In this document: piece after piece, positions 1 through 4,995 of the stretch
How the letters are laid out: the number at the start of each line of letters is the position of its first letter
How positions within the stretch are numbered: position 1 is the stretch's first letter
Notes under the pieces: generated by a model
The model's database searches: none
Told to the model about the DNA's origin: nothing
The model's input: only the letters and a program-made list of their open reading frames with translations
Position numbers and translations under genes: made by a program
Source: Chloroflexota bacterium
GTDB taxonomy: Bacteria > Chloroflexota > Dehalococcoidia > UBA2979
Length of the DNA: 5,482 nt
Reading direction: 5' to 3'
Assembly (NCBI GenBank): GCA_002710905.1
Contig: PAJB01000021.1
Span: forward strand, 36,649 to 42,130

Positions 1-36
1 CTCATCTTTTGTTATGGATAAATAATATTTGTACAT
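1..36 (-). CDS. Possible start of a divergent gene (partial, very tentative)
   Basis: On the minus strand an ATG at 36-34 opens a frame that runs 12 codons to the window edge without a stop (MYKYYLSITKDE). An AGAAGGA Shine-Dalgarno-like stretch lies about 10 bases upstream (plus-strand 47-53). The spacing is slightly long, and 12 open codons are expected often by chance. The plus strand could equally carry the tail of an upstream gene ending at the TAA at 23-25. I cannot name a product. This entry only flags that a divergent gene might share the intergenic region with metG. Confidence 0.15.
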   Translation of the reverse strand, partial: MYKYYLSITKDE

Positions 37-58
37 AAAACATTAATCCTTCTATAAT
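30..58 (+). promoter_or_regulatory. Putative sigma70-type promoter for the metG operon
   Basis: A perfect -10 hexamer TATAAT lies at 53-58, with a 4-of-6 match to the -35 consensus (TGTACA, 30-35) exactly 17 bp upstream. Transcription would start near base 65 and give a leader of about 40 nt before the proposed metG start at 104. It is the only plausible promoter upstream of the metG-tatD-polyprenyl synthase run. In AT-rich DNA TATAAT occurs by chance, but the spacing and location favour a real site. Confidence 0.5.
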
Positions 59-91
59 ATATATAAGTAAAATTACATTAATTTCATTATT

Positions 92-96
92 AAGGG
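92..96 (+). promoter_or_regulatory. Shine-Dalgarno sequence that supports the ATT start of metG
   Basis: AAGGG at 92-96 sits 7 bases before an ATT codon at 104. No ATG, GTG or TTG exists in the metG frame between the in-frame stop at 68-70 and the TTG at 161. The TTG has no recognisable ribosome binding site and would cut off conserved sequence. This site is therefore the main reason for placing the start at 104. Confidence 0.5.
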
Positions 97-103
97 TAAA
101 AAA

Positions 104-1771
104 ATTTCTTCTAAAAAAAATGTATTAGTTTGTGTTGCTTGGCCATATGCAAATAGTGACTTGCATCTAGGTCAATTAGCAGGCGCATATCTGCCCGCAG
201 ATATTTTTGCTAGATACAATCGAATGTCTGGAAACAATACGCTTATGGTTTCGGGCTCAGATTCACATGGGACACCTGTAACGGTTCGAGCAGAACAAGA
301 GAATACCACTCCGCAAAAAATATTTCAAAGATTCCACGATTCATTTCTAGAGACTTTTGAAGGAATGGGTATTTTATTCGATAATTTTACATCAACTGAC
401 ACTAACAACCATAAAGAGGTAGTACAGGATATATTTTCAAAATTATTAGAAAAAGATCTATTATATCTAAAAGAACAAGAACTACTTTTTGATACTCAGG
501 TTAAAAGATTCTTACCTGATAGATACGTCGAAGGCATATGCCCAAAAGAAGATTGTGGATATGAAAATGCTCGAGGCGATCAATGTGATAAATGTGGCTC
601 TACGCTAGATGCATTAGAATTAATCAATCCAAAATCAAAATTATCAAATACAGAACCAATAGTTAAATCCTCTGAACATTTTTTCTTAAAGCTCTCTCAT
701 TTTAATGATGATTTAATCAAATGGATGAATACAAAAAAAGACTGGAGAGCGGCGGTTAAAAACTTTACATTGGGTCAACTAAATGATGGTCTTAAAGATA
801 GAGCAATTACTAGAGACATTAATTGGGGCATTGATATTCCCATAGAAGGATATGACGACAAAAAAATTTATGTATGGTTTGAGGCTGTTCTCGGATATCT
901 GTCAGCTACAATTGAGTACTCAAAAAATAATCCACAAGAAGCGAACTGGGAAGACTTCTGGAAAGAAGAAAGTGCACAAACTGTGTACTTCCAAGGGAAA
1001 GACAATGTTCCGTTCCATGCAATGATTCTTCCTGCAATACTTCTTGGATATGGAGAGCTGAATTTACCTGATAACATTCCTGCAAATCAATATGTAATGA
1101 TGGGCGGAGACAAAGCATCTTCAAGTAGAAATACTGCTATTTGGGTTCCAGATTATCTAAAGCATCTTTCTGCCGATCAATTAAGATACTATCTTACATG
1201 CATAATGCCAGAGACATCAGATTCTGAATTTAATTGGGAAGACTTTGTAAGCAGAAACAATGATGAGCTTGCAGCAAAATGGGGCAACTTAGTACAAAGA
1301 GTTACATCCTTCACAAAAAATAGAATGGAAAATTCTATTCCTAATCAATTACACACATCAAATGAATCGAAAGAACTTAAAAAACATATTGAAGATACCT
1401 ATATTTTTGCTGCAGATAAAATTGAAAAAGTAGAATTACGTTCAGCGTTAGCATCAATTATGAATGCTGCACAAGAAACAAATAAGTATCTTGAAAAAAC
1501 TGAGCCCTGGAAAAAAATTAAAGAAAACAAAGAACTTGCTGATGAATCAATTTATTGTGCGCTTGAGTCAATCTACAATATTGCAATAATGCTCTATCCA
1601 TTCGTTCCATTTAGCTCAAAAAGTGTTTTGAAAGCATTTGGAAATGAAACAACCTACTCTCAAATTAAATGGGAATATCAAAAAATTAAACCAGGAACAA
1701 ATTTAGAAGAACTTACTATTCTTTATGAAAAATTAGAATTAAATGAAATCAATGAGATCTTTAAGCGTTAA
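104..1771 (+). CDS. metG: Methionyl-tRNA synthetase (MetRS), class I, likely ATT start
   Basis: Cytoplasmic class I aminoacyl-tRNA synthetase that charges tRNA-Met and initiator tRNA with methionine. From the ATT at 104 it is 555 residues. The Rossmann fold opens with VAWPYAN just before the HIGH-type motif HLGQ (residues 21-24), then GSDSHGTP (50-58). A zinc knuckle has cysteines at 146, 151, 161 and 164. W258 and the block around GKDN (298-301) are in the catalytic domain. The KMSKS-equivalent loop reads KASSS (337-341). The helical anticodon-binding domain has WGNLVQRV (from 393) and Pro-Trp at 468-469, which matches the E. coli pair that reads the CAU anticodon. It ends without the appended C-terminal Trbp111-like domain, so it is the short form. 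The first standard start is TTG at 161, but that would remove the first beta strand and most of the ATP-site signature. The HLGQ and KASSS departures are noted in the findings. It is first in an operon, 6 bases ahead of tatD. The family call is very secure; the exact start is less so. Confidence 0.95.
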   Translation: MSSKKNVLVCVAWPYANSDLHLGQLAGAYLPADIFARYNRMSGNNTLMVSGSDSHGTPVTVRAEQENTTPQKIFQRFHDSFLETFEGMGILFDNFTSTDTNNHKEVVQDIFSKLLEKDLLYLKEQELLFDTQVKRFLPDRYVEGICPKEDCGYENARGDQCDKCGSTLDALELINPKSKLSNTEPIVKSSEHFFLKLSHFNDDLIKWMNTKKDWRAAVKNFTLGQLNDGLKDRAITRDINWGIDIPIEGYDDKKIYVWFEAVLGYLSATIEYSKNNPQEANWEDFWKEESAQTVYFQGKDNVPFHAMILPAILLGYGELNLPDNIPANQYVMMGGDKASSSRNTAIWVPDYLKHLSADQLRYYLTCIMPETSDSEFNWEDFVSRNNDELAAKWGNLVQRVTSFTKNRMENSIPNQLHTSNESKELKKHIEDTYIFAADKIEKVELRSALASIMNAAQETNKYLEKTEPWKKIKENKELADESIYCALESIYNIAIMLYPFVPFSSKSVLKAFGNETTYSQIKWEYQKIKPGTNLEELTILYEKLELNEINEIFKR

Positions 1772-1777
1772 ATAAAT

Positions 1778-2581
1778 ATGACTAATTTTAAAATTATCGA
1801 TGCACATAGTCACATTTGGTCAAAAGAATTTGATCACGACCGTTCAAAGCTCATTGATAATGCACAAAAAAATAATGTTGCCGCAATGATAGAAGTTGGC
1901 TGTGATTTTAATTCCAGCATGCAGTCTTTAGATTTATCATTGCAGTATGATTTTATTTATCCAGTTTTTGGTCTCCATCCGCACTATGCAGATAGATTCC
2001 ATAATGAACAAGACAAACTATTCAATTTGTCAAATAATAAAAGATTTATTGCTATAGGAGAAATTGGATTAGATTATAATAGAATGCATTCTGATAAAAA
2101 ATCGCAGATTAACTCATTTACTGAGCAATTGAAACTAGCTATAGAATCAAAATTACCAATTGTCATTCATTCAAGAGATGCAGCAAAAGATACCTTAGAA
2201 ATTCTAAAAAATTGGAAAGCTAAAGCTGGTGACTATTTAGGTGATGGGCAACCTGTTGGAATGATGCATTGTTTTTCTGGAGATTTTGCTTTAGCGACAG
2301 AATATGCTAATCTAGGATTCATGATATCAATTCCTGGAACAGTTACCTATCCAAAAAACAATGCTCTACGAGAAGTTGCTGCTTTGATGCCTTTAGATAA
2401 AATATTAATCGAAACAGATATACCTTATTTAACGCCTGTTCCAAATCGAGGCAAAAGAAATGAAACAGCGTATATCAACTATACATTAGATGAAATTGTG
2501 AAAATTAGAAATGAAAATAAAGAGTTAGTAGCAAAAAAAATATATCAAAATACAAAAGAGTTATTTAAATTAGAAATATAG
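1778..2581 (+). CDS. tatD: TatD-family metal-dependent hydrolase (DNase/RNase)
   Basis: A 267-residue TIM-barrel amidohydrolase of the TatD family. Characterised members are Mg/Mn-dependent 3'-5' exonucleases, with proposed roles in DNA repair and turnover. All expected metal ligands are present: H10 and H12 in DAHSH, E95 in GEIGLDY, H131 in IVIHSRDA, H164 in MMHCFSGD and D214 in ETDIPYLTP. The GLHPH block (65-69) is also intact, so the enzyme should be active. The length fits the usual 255-270 residues. The ATG at 1778 comes 6 bases after the metG stop and has no clear Shine-Dalgarno sequence, which suggests translational coupling to metG. The metG-tatD order is common in many bacteria. The precise substrate in this organism cannot be read from sequence. 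The protein is cytoplasmic, with no signal peptide despite the historical Tat name. Confidence 0.95.
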   Translation: MTNFKIIDAHSHIWSKEFDHDRSKLIDNAQKNNVAAMIEVGCDFNSSMQSLDLSLQYDFIYPVFGLHPHYADRFHNEQDKLFNLSNNKRFIAIGEIGLDYNRMHSDKKSQINSFTEQLKLAIESKLPIVIHSRDAAKDTLEILKNWKAKAGDYLGDGQPVGMMHCFSGDFALATEYANLGFMISIPGTVTYPKNNALREVAALMPLDKILIETDIPYLTPVPNRGKRNETAYINYTLDEIVKIRNENKELVAKKIYQNTKELFKLEI

Positions 2582-2588
2582 GAGAGGG
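2580..2588 (+). promoter_or_regulatory. Strong ribosome binding site overlapping the tatD stop codon
   Basis: AGGAGAGGG (2580-2588), in a longer purine run reaching the ATG at 2595, is the best Shine-Dalgarno sequence in the window. Its first two bases belong to the tatD stop codon TAG (2579-2581), so termination on tatD and initiation on the next gene occur at the same place. It fixes the start of the polyprenyl synthase gene. Confidence 0.7.
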
Positions 2589-2594
2589 AAGAAG

Positions 2595-3590
2595 ATGTCT
2601 AGAAAATCAAAAAAGGATTTAAATTCAAGATTTTTAGTACCCGCTTTAGGGAACGAACTTGTTTTAGTAGAGGAAAAAATTGACGAAGAGACTGAACATG
2701 AGAACCCCCTATTAACTACAATGCTACAATCAGTTTTATCTGAAAAAGGTAAAATGGTTAGGCCTACGCTGTCATTGCTTGGAGGTAAAACTGGAAATTA
2801 TAATGTAGATGCTTTGATACCTCTTGCAGCAAGCGTAGAATTATTACACACAGCAACTTTAGTCCATGATGATGTTATTGATTTAGCTTCAACTCGAAGA
2901 GGCAAGCCAAGTTCTGCAATGGAATTCAATAATAAAAATAGTATTTTAATTGGTGATTATCTCTTTGCAACAGCTGCAAGTTTTATTGCAGAAACAAATA
3001 ATGTAAGAGTAATTAGTTTGTTCTCTCGAACATTACGAAGCATAGTAACTGGAGAGCTCGCACAAAATGCAGCGGCATTTGAATTAAATACAAATATGGA
3101 AGATTACTTTGATAAAATCATTGGTAAAACTGCATCTCTTTTTTCTACAGCTGTAGAAGGCGGAGGTATAGTCTCAGATTGTGCTGAGGCAGAAACCTTG
3201 TGCCTGCGTAGATATGGATTAAACCTTGGAATAGCTTTTCAAATTATTGATGATATTCTTGATTTCTCAGGAAATGAAGAACTTGGTAAACCTGTAGGCC
3301 AAGATCTGCTTTCTGGAAAACTTACTTTACCTGCCTTACTTTTTATGAAAGAAAATCCAAAAAATAATTTCATCAAACAAGCATTCAAGGGAACAAGAAG
3401 AGACTCAAATCTCCAAAAAGCAATAGAGGCTATAAAAGAATCAAATGTTCTTAGGGAAAGCCAAAAAATTGCAAAAAAATTTGCTGATACTGCTGTTGAT
3501 AATATTGAGCCAATGCGTTCAGAATTAAATCCACGTACAAGACATGCATACGAAGTAATAGCCAACAGTATTATTAGTAGAACAAAATGA
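2595..3590 (+). CDS. Long-chain trans-polyprenyl diphosphate synthase
   Basis: Elongates allylic diphosphates with isopentenyl diphosphate to make a long all-trans prenyl chain, typically the tail of respiratory quinones. The 331 residues match the family's usual 320-340. Visible motifs are GKMVRP (52-57, IPP-binding Lys and Arg), the first aspartate-rich motif DDVID (92-96) followed by RRGKPS (100-105), GEL..Q (153-157), GKT (177-179), and the second aspartate-rich motif QIIDDILD (216-223) with GKPVGQDL (231-238) and K242. Small residues Ala87 and Thr88 lie 5 and 4 positions before the first motif, where short-chain enzymes carry bulky aromatics. This predicts a product of about C30 or longer (heptaprenyl to decaprenyl type, as in IspB/HepT), but the exact length cannot be assigned, so no symbol is given. 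It is the last gene of the rightward operon and converges on recO. Confidence 0.93.
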   Translation: MSRKSKKDLNSRFLVPALGNELVLVEEKIDEETEHENPLLTTMLQSVLSEKGKMVRPTLSLLGGKTGNYNVDALIPLAASVELLHTATLVHDDVIDLASTRRGKPSSAMEFNNKNSILIGDYLFATAASFIAETNNVRVISLFSRTLRSIVTGELAQNAAAFELNTNMEDYFDKIIGKTASLFSTAVEGGGIVSDCAEAETLCLRRYGLNLGIAFQIIDDILDFSGNEELGKPVGQDLLSGKLTLPALLFMKENPKNNFIKQAFKGTRRDSNLQKAIEAIKESNVLRESQKIAKKFADTAVDNIEPMRSELNPRTRHAYEVIANSIISRTK

Positions 3591-3592
3591 CA

Positions 3593-3616
3593 AGATTAAT
3601 TAAGGCTTAAAAATCT
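3593..3616. terminator. Weak inverted repeat at the convergent gene junction, possible bidirectional terminator
   Basis: AGATT (3593-3597) and TTAAG (3600-3604) can pair with CTTAA (3606-3610) and AATCT (3612-3616). This gives an imperfect stem with a small internal bulge, centred at 3605. A run of five T follows on the plus strand at 3622-3626, and four T follow on the minus strand after about five bases (A run at 3584-3587). It overlaps the recO stop codon. The stem has only two G-C pairs, one of which probably opens to form the loop, so it would be unstable. It may be chance in AT-rich DNA. Confidence 0.22.
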
Positions 3617-4351
3617 ATGGCTTTTTGTGGGCTCTTGCAGATTATGGTTAATAAATTGCATTAAAACATTCCCTAGTTCTGCGTAGATTTCACTGCTAAT
3701 CTTGATATTTTTAATCTTAGTGTAATTTTCAAAAAGCATGGCTCTAAGAACCTTAATAGATGAAACGCTGATTAGAATATTGTTTGAGTGAAGATCTTTA
3801 CAATTTAAGCAAAGCACCCCTCCAATGTTTATGTTTATGAATGCCTGCTCAGATGATACTGGTTGACTACATTCAACACACTGATTAAATTCAGGCATTA
3901 AGCCAGATGATTGTAATAAATTCAGTTCAAATAATCTAACATTTAACAAAAGAGGCTCATTGTCATTGATTCGATTAAAAGTTGCAATAATTGAATCGTA
4001 AAGACTTGTGTCGTTATTTTGCTCTATAGTGAATTTATCAATTAGCTCTAGTATATAAAGTCCTTGAACTGTCAAATCATAATTATTTCTTATATATTCA
4101 AAAGATTCTATAACGGATGCTTGAGTTACTAAATCTAAATTCTTGCCCTTTGACATTACTAGTCGAGTCAAATTCATGTTATCTAAATGATAAATTAAAG
4201 GACTGGTTGATTTTAAAATACCTTTAGCGATAATAGTTTTTTTACCGTGTTCTTTACTGAATACTGTAATCAATTTATCCGTTTCACCAAATTGTCTTTG
4301 GCTAAGAATAATCGCATCAGTCTTATAAGTCCTTATTCTTTTTTGATCCAA
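3596..4351 (-). CDS. recO: DNA repair protein RecO
   Basis: Recombination mediator that, with RecR, displaces SSB and helps RecA load on single-stranded gaps; it also anneals complementary strands. The 251-residue protein starts with an OB-fold region (about 1-80, with RTYKTDAIIL, FGETDKLITVFS and GKKTIIAKG). An alpha-helical domain follows, then a zinc site with C158, C161, C181 and C184 (CVEC...CLNC) after the conserved GLMP (150-153). The length is typical of the family. The start is TTG at 4351-4349: RTYKTDAIIL lies 6 residues in, as expected for the family N-terminus, and no ATG or GTG lies between it and the recR stop. Only a weak GGA is available as ribosome binding site. The gene follows recR by 15 bases in the same reading frame. 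It ends 5 bases from the convergent polyprenyl synthase gene. Confidence 0.92.
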   Translation of the reverse strand: MDQKRIRTYKTDAIILSQRQFGETDKLITVFSKEHGKKTIIAKGILKSTSPLIYHLDNMNLTRLVMSKGKNLDLVTQASVIESFEYIRNNYDLTVQGLYILELIDKFTIEQNNDTSLYDSIIATFNRINDNEPLLLNVRLFELNLLQSSGLMPEFNQCVECSQPVSSEQAFININIGGVLCLNCKDLHSNNILISVSSIKVLRAMLFENYTKIKNIKISSEIYAELGNVLMQFINHNLQEPTKSHRFLSLN

Positions 4352-4366
4352 AATTAATATCCAAAT

Positions 4367-4990
4367 TTATAATTCAATTTCTTGGCGATATTCAATCGCT
4401 TTCCCAATAGTGACTCCATCTGCATATTCTAAATCGCCTCCAGAAGGTAAGCCTCGAGCAAGCCTACTAACTTTAACGCTAAATGGTTCCAACATTTTTG
4501 TAATATACATTGCGGTTGCTTCGCCTTCTAAATTTGGGTTTGTTGCAATGATTACTTCTTTAATTGAAGATGTTGAAGCTGCAATTCTTTCTATTAATTC
4601 TTTAATTTTTAAATCATCAGGTCCAATACCTTGTGTGGGAGAAATAACACCATGCAATACATGAAATGTCCCAGAATAAGCGTTAGAATTATCAATAGCT
4701 ATAATATCCATTGGATCCTCTACAACGCAAATCAAATCCCTATTTTTGCTTTCATCTTGGCATTTGCATTGTTGATCGATTGTAAAATCTTGACAAATAG
4801 CACATAAATCTATTTTTTCTTTAACTAGTAATAATGTTTCAGCAAATTTTTTTACTTCATCATGATTTTGATTTATTGTAAAATATGCTAATCTTTGCGC
4901 ACTCTTGGGTCCAATGCCAGGGAATTTATTAAACAACTCTACTAGTTCTTGTATAATGTAATTATTGTGCTTTTGGTTATCATATGCCAT
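4367..4990 (-). CDS. recR: Recombination mediator protein RecR
   Basis: Ring-forming partner of RecO that binds gapped DNA and promotes RecA loading in RecF-pathway repair. The 207 residues (family about 200) show the expected order. A helix-hairpin-helix, FPGIGPKSAQRLA, lies at 23-35. A Cys4 zinc finger has C63, C66, C75 and C77. A TOPRIM domain runs from about 84 with VVEDP (89-93), HVLHGVISP (110-118) and ATNPNLEGEATA (149-160). The C-terminal SRLARGLPSGGDLEYAD block is at 175-191. The second zinc half-site is C-x-C instead of the usual C-x2-C. The ATG at 4990 comes 5 bases after the dnaX stop, with only an A-rich leader for ribosome binding, so coupling to dnaX is likely. ybaB, the usual neighbour between dnaX and recR, is missing here. 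Confidence 0.95.
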   Translation of the reverse strand: MAYDNQKHNNYIIQELVELFNKFPGIGPKSAQRLAYFTINQNHDEVKKFAETLLLVKEKIDLCAICQDFTIDQQCKCQDESKNRDLICVVEDPMDIIAIDNSNAYSGTFHVLHGVISPTQGIGPDDLKIKELIERIAASTSSIKEVIIATNPNLEGEATAMYITKMLEPFSVKVSRLARGLPSGGDLEYADGVTIGKAIEYRQEIEL

Positions 4991-4995
4991 TTTTT

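Noticed and set aside
67..76. Small inverted repeat GTAA-AA-TTAC in the metG leader, considered as a regulatory hairpin or T-box element
   Set aside because: A four-pair stem with a two-base loop is not stable, and the leader of about 40 nt is far too short for a T-box or S-box riboswitch.
113..128. ATG at 120-122 after a run of eight A, considered as the metG start through a frameshift
   Set aside because: It is out of frame, stops after two codons, and the metG frame already reads a normal MetRS N-terminus straight through this stretch.
161..163. TTG at 161 as the true metG start
   Set aside because: It would remove the conserved VAWPYAN strand and begin two residues before the HLG of the catalytic motif, with no ribosome binding site. 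It remains the first standard start codon, so automatic annotation may choose it.
868..1124. Minus-strand open frames inside metG
   Set aside because: They lie wholly opposite conserved MetRS codons, have no ribosome binding sites and resemble no protein I know.
3239..3565. A 108-codon minus-strand open frame opposite the polyprenyl synthase gene
   Set aside because: It is antisense to the second aspartate-rich motif region, with hydrophobic low-information content and no independent support.
4410..4664. An 84-codon plus-strand open frame opposite recR
   Set aside because: It mirrors the conserved TOPRIM and C-terminal codons of recR and has no promoter or ribosome binding site.
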